From the NCBI RefSeq assembly GCF_051401765.1, contig NW_027480505.1, positions 372,001 to 436,000 of the forward strand: 64,000 nucleotides of DNA, written 5' to 3'. This document shows, piece after piece, positions 38,941-52,588 of the stretch (the stretch's first letter is position 1; every line of letters starts with the position of its first letter). The translations under genes and the position numbers were made by a program. The DNA comes from Calliopsis andreniformis. Lineage: Eukaryota; Arthropoda; Insecta; Hymenoptera; Andrenidae. The notes under the pieces were generated by a model that saw only the letters and a list, made by a program, of their open reading frames with translations, was not told the origin of the DNA and did no database searches.

Positions 38941-41930
38941 AAAAATACAACTGTTTTTCCATCGTATAACAGGAATAATTACAACCAGTGTGAAAGTAAT
39001 GTTCATTTCTACGTTCCGGGCAACCTACCTTTCACTCTATGGCGTTGCTCCACCAGATCGAATAGTTAGTGCCTAAGAAGTCAAGGCCAGAAGCATTAAA
39101 TACAAAATAAATAGAACAGTTTTTCCATCGTACAAAAAGAATAATTGCAACCAGTGTGAAAGTTATGGTCATTTCTACATTCCGAGCAACCTAGGCTTCA
39201 CTCTAGGGCGTTGCTCCACCAGATCGAATAGTTAGGTCCTTAGAAGTCAACGCCAGAAGCATAAAATACGATATAAATACAACAGCATTTCCACCGTATT
39301 AAATGAATAATTGCAAACAGTGTGAAGGTAGTGGTCATTTCTACGTCCCGAGCAACCTAGGCTTCACTCTAGGGCGGTGCTCCAACATATCGAATAGCTA
39401 CGGCCTTAGAAGTCTACGACTGAAGCATAAAATAGAATAAAAATACAACAGTCTTTTCATCGTATAACAGGAATAATTGCAACAAGCGTGATAGTAATGA
39501 TCATTTCGGCGTTTCCGGCATCCTAGACTTATCTCTTAAGCATTGCTCCACCAGATCGGATAGTTAGGGCCTAAGAAGTCAACGCCAGAAGCATAAAATA
39601 CAATATAAATACAACAGTTTTGCCATTGTATAAAATGAATAATTGCAAACAGTGCGAAAGATATGGACATTTCTACGTTCCGGGCTACCTAGGCTTCACT
39701 CTATGGCGTTCTTCCACCACATCGAATAGCAACGGCCTCAGAAGTCAACGCCAGAAGCATAAAATACAATATAAATATTACAGTTTTTCCATCGTATAAA
39801 GAGAATAATAGCAACCAGTGTGAAAGTTATGGTCATTTCTACGTTCCGAGCAACCTAGGCGTCACTCTAGCGCGTTGCTCCACCGGATCGAATAGCTAGG
39901 GACTTAGAATTCAACGCCATAAGTATAAAACACAATATAAGTACAACAGTTTTTCCATCGTATAAAATGAATAATTGCAACCAGTGTGAAAGTTATGGTC
40001 ATTTCTACATTCCGAGCAACCTAGGCTTCACTCTAGGGCGTTGCTCCACCTGATCGAATAGTTAGGGCCTTAGAAGTCAACGCCAGAAGCATAAAATACA
40101 ATAAAGATGCAACAGTTTTTCCATCGTATATAATGTATATTTGCAAACAGTGTGAAAGTAGTGGTCATTTCCATGTTCCGGGAAACGTAGTCTTCACTCT
40201 AGGGCGTTGTTCCACCAGATCGAATAGTTAGGGCCTAAGAAGTCAACGCCAGAAGAATAAAATACAATATAAGTACAAAAGTTTTTCCATCGTATAAAAT
40301 GAATAATTGCAAACATTGTGAAAGTAATGGTCCTTTCTACTTTCCGGGCAACCTAGGCTTCACTCTATGGCGTTGCTCCACCAGATCGAGTTGTTAGGGC
40401 CTTAGAAATCAACGCCAGAAGGAAAATATACAATAAAGATGCAACAGTTTTTTCTTCGTAAAACAGGAATAATTGCAACCAGTGTGAAGGTAATGGTCTT
40501 TTCTACGTAGCGGGCAACCTAGGCTCCACTCTCGGACGTTGCTCCACCAAATCAAATAGCTAGGGCCTTAGAAGTCAGCGCCAGAAGCATAAAATACAAT
40601 AAAGGTGCAAAAGTTTTTCCATCGTATAACAGGAATAAATGTAAACAGTGTGCAAGTAATGGTCATTTCTACGTTCCAGGCAACCTAGGCTTCACTCTAG
40701 GTCGTTGTTCCAACAGATCGAATAGTTAGGACCTAAGAAGTCAACGCCAGAAGCATAAAATACAATATAAATATAACAGTTTTTCCATCGTATAAAGAGA
40801 ATAATAGCAACCAGTGTGAAAGTTAGGGTCATTTCTACGTTCCGGGCAGCCTAGGCTTCACTCTAGGACGTTGCTCCACCAGATGGAATAGTTTGCGCCT
40901 TAGAAGTCAACGCCAGAAGCATACAATACAATAAAGATGCAACAGTTTTTCCATCGTATAACAGGAATAATTGCAGCCAGTGTGATAGTAATGATCATTT
41001 CGGCGTTTCGGGCATCCTAGACTTATCTCTGAGGCATTGCTCCACCAGATCGAATAGTTAGGGCCTAAGAAGTCAACGCCAGAAGCATAAAATACAATAT
41101 AAATACAACAGCTTTGCCATCGTATAATATGAATAATTGCAAACAGTGCAAAAGATATGGACATTTCTACGTTCCGGGCTACCTAGGCTTCACTCTATGG
41201 GGTTCTTCCACCACATCGAATAGCAACGGCCTCAGAGGTCAACGCCAGAAGCATAAAATACAATATAAATATAACAGTTTTTCCATCGTATAAAACGAAT
41301 AATAACAGCCAGTGTGAAAGTTGTGGTCATTTCTACGTTCCGGGCACCCTAGGCTTCACCCTAGGGCGTTGTTCCACCAGATCGAATAGTTAGGGCCTAA
41401 GAAGTGAACGCCAGAAGCATAAAATACAAAATAAATAGAACAGTTTTTCCTGTGTATAAAACGAATAATTGGTACCAGTGTGAAAGTTATGGTCATTGCT
41501 ACGTTCCGCGCAACCTAGGTTTCACTCCAGGGCGTTGCTCCACCAGATCGAATAGTTACGGCCTTAGAAGTCAACGCCAGAAGCATAAAATACAATAAAT
41601 ATGCAACAGTTTTTCCATCGTATAAAACGAATAATTGCAACCAGTGTGAAAGTTATGGTCATTTCTACGTTCCGAGCAACCTAGGCGTCACTCTAGGGCG
41701 TTGCTCCACCGGATCGAATAGCTAGGGACTTAGAATTCAACGCCATAAGTATAAAACACAATATAAGTACAACAGTTTTTCCATCGTATAAAATGAATAA
41801 TTGCAACCAGTGAGAAAGTTATGGTCATTTCTACGTTCCAGGCAACCTAGGCTTCACTCTAGGGCGTTCTTCCACAAGGTCGAACAGTTAGGGCCTTAGA
41901 AGTCAACGCCCGAAGCATTAAATACAAAAT
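38940..41930 (+). repeat. Transition zone into the right-hand satellite subfamily
   Basis: About 18 monomers. Variants that dominate the rest of the window first appear here: CATTCCGAGCAACC near 39178, TATATAATGTATAT near 40128, CAATAAAGATGCAAC near 40102, and TTTCGGCGTTTC with CTTATCTCT near 39505. Several monomers recur at 41.6-43.5 kb. No gene is seen. Confidence 0.75.
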
Positions 41931-44900
41931 AAATAGAACAGTTTTTCCATCGTATAAGACGAATAATTGCAACCAGTGTGAATGTAATGGTCATTTCTAC
42001 GTTCCCGGCAACCTGGGCTTCACTCTACGGTGTTGCTCCACCCGATCGAGTAGTTAGGGCCTTAGAAGTCAACGCCAGAAGCATAAAATACAATAAAGAT
42101 GCAAAAGTTTTTCCATCGTATAACAGGAATAACTGTAAACAGTGTGAAAGTAATGGTCATTTCTACGTTCCAGGCAACCTATGCTTCACTCTAGGGCGGT
42201 GCTCCACCAGATTAAATAGTTAGGGCCTAAGAAGTCAACGCCAGAAGCATAAAACACAATATAAATACAACAGCTTTTACATCGTATATAATGTATATTT
42301 GCATACAGTGTGAATGTAATGGTCATTTCCATGTTCCGGGCAACCTAGTCTTCACTCTAGGGCGTTGTTCCACCAGATCGAATAGTTAGGGCCTGAGAAG
42401 TCAACGCCAGAAGAATAAAATACAATATAAGTACAAAAGTGTTTCGAACGTATAAAATGAATAATTGCAACCAGTGTGAAAGTTATGGTCATTTCTACGT
42501 TCCGAGCAACCTAGGCGTCACTCTAGGGCGTTGCTCCACCGGATCGACTAGCTAGGGATTTAGAATTCAACGCCATAAGAATAAAACACAATATAAATAC
42601 AACAGCTTTTCCATCGTATAAAAGGAACAATTGCAGACAGTGTGAAAGTTATGGTCATTTCTACATTCCGAGCAACCTAGGCTTCACTCTAGGGCGTTGC
42701 TCCACCTGATCGAATAGTTAGGGCCTTAGAAGTCAACGCCAGAAGCATAAAATACAATAAAGATGCAACAGCTTTTCCATCGTATAGCAGGCATAATTTG
42801 CAACCAGTGTGGTTGTAGTGGTCATTTCTACGTACCGGGCAGCCTAGGCTTCACTCTAGGGCGGTGCTCCAACATATCGAATAGCTACGGCCTTAGAAGT
42901 CTACGACTGAAGCATAAAATACAATAAAAATACAACAGTCTTTTCATCGTATAACAGGAATAATTGCAACAAGCGTGATAGTGATGATCATTTCGGCGTT
43001 TCGTGCATCCTAGACTTATCTCTGAGGCATTGCTCCACCAGGTCGAATAGTTAGGGCCTAAGAAGTCAACGCCAGAAGCATAAAATACAACATAAATACA
43101 AAAGATTTTCCATCGTATATAATGTATATCTGCAAACAGTGTGAAAGTAATGGTCATTTCTACGTAGCGGGCAACCTAGGCTCCACTCTCGGGCGTTGCT
43201 CCACGAAATCAAATGGCTAGGGCCTTAGGAGTCAGCGCCAGAAGCATAAAATACAATAAAGATGCAAAAGTTTTTCCATCGTATAACAGGAATAACTGTA
43301 AACAGTGTGAAAGTAATGGTCATTTCTACGTTCCAGGCAACCTAGGCTTCACTCTAGGTCGTTGTTCCACCAGATCGAATAGTTAGGGCGTAAGAAGTCA
43401 ACGCCAGAAGCATAAAATACAATATAAATATAACAGTTTTTCCATCGTATAAAGAGAATAATAGCAACCAGTATGAAAGTTATGGTCATTTCTACGTTCC
43501 GGGCAGCCTAGGCTTCACTCTAGGGCGTTGCTCCACCAGATCAAACAGTTAGGGCCTTAGAAGTCAACGCCCGAGGCATTAAATACAAAATAATTAGAAC
43601 AGTTTTTCCTGTGTATAAAACGAATAATTGGTACCAGTGTGAAAGTTATGGTCACTGCTACGTTCCGCGCAACCTAGGTTTCACTCCAGGGCGTTGCTCC
43701 ACCAGATCGAATAGATACGGCCTAAGAAGTCAACGCCAGAATCGTGAAATACGATAAAGATGCAACAGTTTTTCCATCGTACAAAACGAATAATTGCAAC
43801 CAGTGTGAAAGTTATGGTCATTTCTACATTCCGAGCAACCTAGGCTTCACTCTAGGGCGTTGCTCCACCAGATCGAATAGTTAGGTCCTTAGGAGTCAAC
43901 GCCAGAAGCATAAAATACGATATAAATACAACAGCATTTCCATCGTATATGACGAATAATTGCAACCAGTGTGAATGTAATGGTCATTCCTACGTTCCGG
44001 GCAACCTGGGCTTCACTCTACGGCGTTGCTCCACCAGATCGAGTAGTTAGGGCCTTAGAAGTCTTCGCCAGAAGCATAAAATACAATAAAGATGCAAAAG
44101 TTTTTCCATCGTATAACAGGAATAACTGTAAACAGTGTGAAAGTAATGGTCATTTCTACGTTCCAGGCAACCTATGCTTCACGCTAGGGCGGTGCTCTAC
44201 CAGATTAAATAGTTAGGGCCTAAGAAGTCAACGCCAGAAGCATAAAACACAATATAAATACAACAGCTTTTCCATCGTATATAATGTATATTTGCATACA
44301 GTGTGAAAGTAATGGTCATTTCCATGTTCCGGGCAACCTAGTCTTCACTCTAGGGCGTTGTTCCACCAGATCGCATAGTTAGGGCCTAAGAAGTCAACGC
44401 CAGAAGAATAAAATACAATATAAGTACAAAAGTTTTTCCATCGTATAAAATGAATAATTGCAAACATTGTGAAAGTAATGGTCATTTCTACGTTCCGGGC
44501 AACCTAGGCGTCACTCTAGGGCGTTGCTCCACCACACCTAATAGCTAGGGCCTTAGAAGTCAACCCCAGATGGATAAAATACAATAAAGATGCCACAGCT
44601 TTTCCACCGTATAAAACGAATAATTGCAACCAGTGTGAAAGTTATGGTCATTTCTACATTCCGAGCAACCTAGGCTTCACTCTAGGGCGTTGCTCCACCA
44701 GATCGAATAGTTAGGTCCTTAGAAGTCAACGCCAGAAGCATAAAATACGATATAAATACAACAGCATTTCCACCGTATTAAATGAATAATTGCAAACAGT
44801 GTGAAAGTAGTGGTCATTTCTACGTTCCGAGCAACCTAGGCTTCACTCTGGGGCGGTGCTCCAACATATCGAATAGCTACGGCCTTAGAAGTCTACGACT

Positions 44901-46080
44901 GAAGCATAAAATACAATAAAAATACAACAGTCTTTTCATCGTATAACAGGAATAATTGCAACAAGCGTGATAGTAATGATCATTTCGGCGTTTCGGGCAT
45001 CCTAAACTTATCTCTGAAGCATTGCTCCACCAGATCGAATAGTTAGGGCCTAAGAAGTCAACGCCAGAAGCATAAAATACAATATAAATACAACGATTTT
45101 GCCATCGTATAAAATGAATAATTGCAAACAGTGCGAAAGATATGGACATTTCTACGTTCCGGGCTACCTAGGCTTCACTCTATGGCGTTCTTCCACCACA
45201 TCGAATAGCAACGGCCTCAGAAGTCAACGCCAGAAGTATAAAATACAATAAAAATACAACAGTCTTTCCATACTAGAACAGGAATAATTGCAACCCGTGT
45301 GAAAGTGATGGTCATTTCTAGGTTCCAGGCAACCTAGGCTTCACTCTAGGGCGTTGTTCCACAAGATCGAATAGTTAGGGCATTAGAAGTCAGCGCCAGA
45401 AGCATAAAATACAATAAAGATGCAAAAGTTTTATCATGGTATAACAGGAATAACTGTAAACAGTGTGAAAGTAATGGTCATTTCTACGTTCCAGGCAACC
45501 TAGGCTTCACTCTAGGTCGTTGTTCCACCAGATCGAATAGTTAGGGCCTAAGAAGTCAACGCCAGAAGCATAAAATACAATATAAATATAACAGTTTTTC
45601 CATCGTATAAAGAGAATAATAGCAACCAGTGTGAAAGTTATGGTCATTTCTACGTTCCGGGCAGCCTAGGCTTCACTCTAGGGCGTTGCTTCACCAGATC
45701 AAACAGTTAGGGCCTTAGAAGTCAACGCCCGAAGCATTAAATACAAAATAAATAGAACAGTTTTTCCTGTGTATAAAACGAATAATTGGTACCAGTGTGA
45801 AAGTTATGGTCATTGCTACGTTCCGCGCAACCTAGGTTTCACTCCAGGGCGTTGCTCCACCAGATCGAATAGATACGGCCTAAGAAGTCAACGCCAGAAT
45901 CATGAAATACGATAAAGATGCAACAGTTTTTCCATCGTACAAAACGAATAATTGCAACCAGTGTGAAAGTTATGGTCATTTCTACATTACGAGCAACCTA
46001 GGCTTCACTCTAGGGCGTTGCTCCTCCAGATCGAATAGTTAGGTCCTTAGAAGTCAACGCCAGAAGCATAAAATACGATA
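41930..46080 (+). repeat. Composite 25-monomer HOR (12 + 13), copy 1
   Basis: Recognisable monomers recur at 1992-1993 bp (12 monomers) and then 2158-2159 bp (13 monomers). The GTGAATGTAATGGTCATT monomer lies at about 41968, 43971, 46119 and 48122. The overall period is 4151 bp, one more than 25 x 166. Private variants include CTACGGCGTTGC with ATCGAGTAG, AACTGTAAACAG, TTCCTGTGTATAAAACG with GGTACCAG, and ACATATCGAATAGC. Copies differ by replacement of whole monomers, for example 42440-42600 against 46590-46750, as well as by single bases. Confidence 0.83.
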
Positions 46081-49000
46081 TAAATACAACAGCATTTCTA
46101 TCGTATAAGACGAATAATTGCAACCAGTGTGAATGTAATGGTCATTTCTACGTTCCGGGCAACCTGGGCTTCACTCTACGGCGTTGCTCCACCAGATCGA
46201 GTAGTTAGGGCCTTAGAAGTCTTCGCCAGAAGCATAAAATACAATAAAGATGCAAAAGTTTTTCCATCGTATAACAGGAATAACTGTAAACAGTGTGAAA
46301 GTAATGGTCATTTCTACATTCCAGGCAACCTATGCTTCACTCTAGGGCGGTGCTCTACCAGATTAAATAGTTAGGGCCTAAGAAGTCAACGCCAGAAGCA
46401 TAAAACACAATATAAATACAACAGCTTTTCCATCGTATATAATGTATATTTGCATACAGTGTGAATGTAATGGTCATTTCCATGATCCGGGCAACCTAGT
46501 CTTCACTCTAGGGCGTTGTTCCACCAGATCGCATAGTTAGGGCCTAAGAAGTCAACGCCAGAAGAATAAAATACAATATAAGTACAAAAGTTTTTCCATC
46601 GTATAAAATGAATAATTGCAAACATTGTGAAAGTAATGGTCATTTCTACATACCGAGCAACCTAGGCTTCACTCTAGGGCGTTGCTCCACCAGATCGAAT
46701 AGTGAGGTCCTTAGAAGTCAACGCCAGAAGCATAAAATACGATATAAATACAACAGCTTTTCCATCGTATAAAAGGAACAATTGCAGACAGTGTGAAAGT
46801 TATGGTCATTTCTACATTCCGAGCAACCTAGGCTTCACTCTAGGGCGTTGCTCCACCTGATCGAATAGTTAGGGCCTTAGAAGTCAACGCCAGAAGCATA
46901 AAATACAATAAAGATGCAACAGCTTTTCCATCGTATAGCAGGAATAATTTGCAACCAGTGTGGTAGTAGTGGTCATTTCTACGTACCGGGCAACCTAGGC
47001 TTCACTCTAGGGCGGTGCTCCAACATATCGAATAGCTACGGCCTTAGAAGTCTACGACTGAAGCATAAAATACAATAAAAATACAACAGTCTTTTCATCG
47101 TATAACAGGAATAATTGCAACAAGCGTGATAGTAATGATCATTTCGGCGTTTCGTGCATCCTAGACTTATCTCTGAGGCATTGCTCCACCAGGTCGAATA
47201 GTTAGGGCCTAAGAAGTCAACGCCAGAAGCATAAAATACAACATAAATACAATAGATTTTCCATCGTATATAATGTATATCTGCAAACAGTGTGAAAGTA
47301 ATGGTCATTTCTACGTAGCGGGCAACCTAGGCTCCACTCTCGGGCGTTGCTCCACGAAATCAAATGGCTAGGGCCTTAGAAGTCAGCGCCAGAAGCATAA
47401 AATACAATAAAGATGCAAAAGTTTTTCCATCGTATAACAGGAATAACTGCAAACAGTGTGAAAGTAATGGTCATTTCTACGTTCCAGGCAACCTAGGCTT
47501 CACTCTAGGTCGTTGTTCCACCAGATCGAATAGTTAGGGCCTAAGAAGTCAACGCCAGAAGCATAAAATACAATATAAATATAACAGTTTTTCCATCGTA
47601 TAAAGAGAATAATAGCAACCAGTGTGAAAGTTATGGTCATTTCTACGTTCCGGGCAGCCTAGGCTTCACTCTAGGGCGTTGCTCCACCAGATCAAACAGT
47701 TAGGGCCTTAGAAGTCAACGCCCGAAGCATTAAATACAAAATAAATAGAACAGTTTTTCCTGTGTATAAAACGAATAATTGGTACCAGTGTGAAAGTTAT
47801 GGTCATTGCTACGTTCCGCGCAACCTAGGTTTCACTCCAGGGCGTTGCTCCACCAGATCGAATAGATACGGCCTAAGAAGTCAACGCCAGAATCATGAAA
47901 TACGATAAAGATGCAACAGTTTTTCCATCGTGCAAAACGAATAATTGCAACCAGTGTGAAAGTTATGGTCATTTCTACATTACGAGCAACCTAGGCTTCA
48001 CTCTAGGGCGTTGTCCCTCCAGATCGAATAGTTAGGTCCTTAGAAGTCAACGCCAGAAGCATAAAATACGATATAAATACAACAGCATTTCTATCGTATA
48101 AGACGAATAATTGCAACCAGTGTGAATGTAATGGTCATTTCTACGTTCCGGGCAACCTGGGCTTCACTCTACGGCGTTGATCCACCAGATCGAGTAGTTA
48201 GGGCCTTAGAAGTCTTCGCCAGAAGCATAAAATACAATAAAGATGCAAAAGTTTTTCCATCGTATAACAGGAATAACTGTAAACAGTGTGAAAGTAATGG
48301 TCATTCCTACGTTCCAGGCAACCTATGCTTCACTCTAGGGCGGTGCTCTACCAGATTAAATAGTTAGGGCCTAAGAAGTCAACGCCAGAAGCATAAAGCA
48401 CAATATAAATACAACAGCTTTTCCATCGTATATAATGTATATTTGCATACAGTGTGAAAGTAATGGTCATTTCCATGTTCCGGGCAACCTAGTCTTCACT
48501 CTAGGGCGTTGTTCCACCAGATCGCATAGTTAGGGCCTAAGAAGTCAACGCCAGAAGAATAAAATACAATATAAGTGCAAAAGTTTTTCCATCGTATAAA
48601 ATGAATAATTGCAAACATTGTGAAAGTAATGGTCATTTCTACATACCGAGCAACCTAGGCTTCACTCTAGGGCGTTGCTCCACCAGATCGAATAGTGAGG
48701 TCCTTAGAAGTCAACGCCAGAAGCATAAAATACGATATAAATACAACAGCTTTTCCATCGTATAAAAGGAACAATTGCAGACAGTGTGAAAGTTATGGTC
48801 ATTTCTACATTCCGAGCAACCTAGGCTTCACTCTAGGGCGTTGCTCCACCTGATCGAATAGTTAGGGACTTAGAAGTCAACGCCAGAAGCATAAAATACA
48901 GTAAAGATGCAACAGCTTTTCCATCGTATAGCAGGAATAATTTGCAACCAGTGTGGTAGTAGTGGTCATTTCTACGTACCGGGCAACCTAGGCTTCACTC

Positions 49001-50220
49001 TAGGGCGGTGCTCCAACATATCGAATAGCTACGGCCTTAGAAGTCTACGACTGAAGCATAAAATACAATAAAAATACAACAGTCTTTTCATCGTATAACA
49101 GGAATAATTGCAACAAGCGTGATAGTAATGATCATTTCGGCGTTTCGTGCATCCTAGACTTATCTCTGAGGCATTGCTCCACCAGGTCGAATAGTTAGGG
49201 CCTAAGAAGTCAACGCCAGAAGCATAAAATACAACATAAATACAATAGATTTTCCATTGTATATAATGTATATCTGCAAACAGTGTGAAAGTAATGGTCA
49301 TTTCTACGTAGCGGGCAACCTAGGCTCCACTCTCGGGCGTTGCTCCACGAAATCAAATGGCTAGGGCCTTAGAAGTCAGCGCCAGAAGCATAAAATACAA
49401 TAAAGATGCAAAAGTTTTTCCATCGTATAACAGGAATAACTGTAAACAGTGTGAAAGTAATGGTCATTTCTACGTTCCAGGCAACCTAGGCTTCACTCTA
49501 GGTCGTTGTTCCACCAGATCGAATAGTTAGGGCCTAAGAAGTCAACGCCAGAAGCATAAAATACAATATAAATATAACAGTTTTTCCATCGTATAAAGAG
49601 AATAATAGCAGCCAGTGTGAAAGTTATGGTCATTTCTACGTTCCGGGCAGCCTAGGCTTCACTCTAGGGCGTTGCTCCACCAGATCAAACAGTTAGGGCC
49701 TTAGAAGTCAACGCCCGAAGCATTAAATACAAAATAAATAGAACAGTTTTTCCTGTGTATAAAACGAATAATTGGTACCAGTGTGAAAGTTATGGTCATT
49801 GCTACGTTCCGCGCAACCTAGGTTTCACTCCAGGGCGTTGCTCCACCAGATCGAACAGATACGGCCTAAGAAGTCAACGCCAGAATCATGAAATACGATA
49901 AAGATGCAACAGTTTTTCCATCGTACAAAACGAATAATTGCAACCAGTGTGAATGTTATGGTCATTTCTACATTCCGAGCAACCTAGGCTTCACTCTAGG
50001 GCGTTGCTCCACCAGATCGAATAGTTAGGTCCTTAGAAGTCAACGCCAGAAGCATAAAATACGATATAAATACAACAGCATTTCCACCGTATTAAATGAA
50101 TAATTGCAAACAGTGTGAAAGTAGTGGTCATTTCTACGTTCCGAGCAACCTAGGCTTCACTCTGGGGCGGTGCTCCAACATATCGAATAGCTACGGCCTT
50201 AGAAGTCTACGACTGAAGCA
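46080..50220 (+). repeat. Composite 12/13-monomer HOR, copy 2
   Basis: Continues the 12/13-monomer structure at a 4151-bp offset from the previous block. Related landmarks such as ACAGCATTTC occur at about 46090, 48083 and 50076, a step of 1993 bp. The last part departs from copy 1: near 49210 the CAATAGATTTTCCATTGTATATAATG monomer type (shown here in two parts, AATAGATTTTCC and GTATATAATG) replaces the CAACGATTTTGCC type of 45090. Confidence 0.8.
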
Positions 50221-52588
50221 TAAAATACAATAAAAATACAACAGTCTTTCCATACTAGAACAGGAATAATTGCAACCCGTGTGAAAGTGATGGTCATTTC
50301 TACGTTCCAGGCAACCTAGGCTTCACTCTAGGGCGTTGTTCCACAAGACCGAATAGTTAGGGCATTAGAAGTCAGCGCCAGAAGCATAAAATACAATAAA
50401 GATGCAAAAGTTTTTCCATGGTATAACAGGAATAACTGTAAACAGTGTGAAAGTAATGGTCATTTCTACGTTCCAGGCAACCTAGGCTTCACTCTAGGTC
50501 GTTGTTCCACCAGATCGAATAGTTAGGGCCTAAGAAGTCAACGCCAGAAGCATAAAATACAATATAAATATAACAGTTTTTCCATCGTATACAGAGAATC
50601 ATAGCAACCAGTGTGAAAGTTATGGTCATTTCTACGTTCCGGGCAGCCTAGGCTCCACTCTAGGGCGTTGCTCCACCAGATGGAATAGTTTGCGCCTTAG
50701 AAGTCAACGCCAGAAGCATAAAATACAATAAAGATGCAACAGTTTTTCCATCGTATAACAGGAATAATTGCAACCAGTGTGATTGTAATGACCATTTCGG
50801 CGTTTCGGGCATCCTAGACTTATCTCTGAGGCATTGCTCCACCAGATCGAATAGTTAGGGCCTAAGATGTCAACGCCAGAAGCATAAAATACAATATAAA
50901 TACAACAGCTTTGCCATCGTATAAAATGAGTAATTGCAAACAGTGCGAAAGATATGGACATTTCTACGTTCCGGGCTACCTAGGCTTCACTCTATGGGGT
51001 TCTTCCACCACATCGAATAGCAACGGCCTCAGAGGTCAACGCCAGAAGCATAAAATACAATATAAATATAACAGTTTTTCCATCGTATAGAACGAATAAT
51101 AGCAAGCAGTGTGAAAGTTATGGTCATTTCTAGGTTCCCGGCAACCTAGGCTTCACTCTAGGGCGTTGTTCCACCAGATCAAACAGTTAGGGCCTTAGAA
51201 GTCAACGCCCGAAGCATAAAACACAAAATATATAGAACGGTTTTTCCATTGTATAAAACGAATAATTGCTACCAGCGTAAAAGGTATGGTCATTTCTACG
51301 TTCCGGGCAACCTAGGATTCACCCTAGGGCGTTGTTCCACCAGATCGAATAGTTAGGGCCTAAGAAGTGAACGCCAGAAGCATAAAATACAATATAAATA
51401 CAATAGTTTTTCCATCGTATATAATGTATATTTGCATACAGTGTGAAAGTAATGGTCATTTCCATGTTCCGGGCAACCTAGTCTTCACTCTAGGGCGTTG
51501 TTCCCCCATATCGCATAGTTAGGGCCTAAGAAGTCAACGCCAGAAGAATAAAATACGATATAAGTACAAAAGTTTTTCCATCGTATAAAATGAATAATTG
51601 CAAACATTGTGAGAGTAATGGTCATTTCTACGTTCCGGGCAACCTAGGCGTCACTCTAGGGCGTTGCTCCACCACACTTAATAGCTAGGGCCTTAGAAGT
51701 CAACCCCAGAAGAATAAAATACAATAAAGATGCCACAGCTTTTCCATCGTATAAAAAGAATAATTGCAACCAGTGTGAAAGTTATGGTCATTTCTACTTT
51801 CCGGGCAACCTAGGCTTCACCCTAGGGCGTTGTTCCACCAGATCGAACAGTTAGGGCCTTAGAAGTCAACGCCAGAAGCATAAAATACAATAAAGATGCA
51901 AAAGCTTTTCCATCGTATAACAGGAATAACTGTAAACAGTGTGAAAGTAATGGTCATTTCTACGTTCCAGGCAACCTATGCTTCACTCTAGGGCGGTGCT
52001 CTACCAGACTAAATAGTTAGGGCCTAAGAAGTCAACGCCAGAAGCATAAAACACAATATAAATACAACAGCTTTTCCATCGTATATAATGTATATTTGCA
52101 AACAGTGTGAAAGTAGAGGTCATTTCCATGTTCCGGGCAACCCAGTCTTCACTCTAGGGCGTTGTTCCACCAGATCGAATAGTTAGCGCCTAAGAAGTCA
52201 ACGCCAGAAGAATAAAATACAATATAAGTACAAAAGTTTTTCCATCGTATAAAATGAATAATTGCAAACATTGTGAAAGTAAAGGTCATTTCTACTTTCC
52301 GGGCAACCTAGGCTTCACTCTAGGGCGTTGCTCCACCAGATCGAATTGTTAGGGCCTTAGAAATCAACGCCAGAAGCATAATATACAATAAAGATGCAAC
52401 AATTTTTTCTTCGTAAAACAGGCATAATTGCAACCAGTGTGAAAGTAATGGTCATTTCTACGTTCCAGGCAACCTATGCTTCACTCTAGGGCGGTGCTCT
52501 ACCAGATTAAATAGTTAGGGCCTAAGAAGTCAACGCCAGAAGCATAAAACACAATATAAATACAACAGCTTTTCCATCGTATATAATG
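48360..52588 (+). repeat. Large block duplicated 7 kb downstream, copy 1
   Basis: Repeated at about 55500-59561. The offset is 7139 bp (43 monomers plus 1) up to about 49500 and 6973 bp (42 monomers plus 1) from about 49660. This copy therefore has one monomer that is missing from the other. By eye I find fewer than ten mismatches in roughly 4.1 kb, for example AACAGATACGG at 49855 against AATAGATACGG at 56828, and CAGGCAACC at 51969 against CAGGCAGCC at 58942. Rare shared marks include CTTTCCATACTAGAACAGG, CCATGGTATAACAGG and TTCCCCCATATCGC. Confidence 0.92.
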
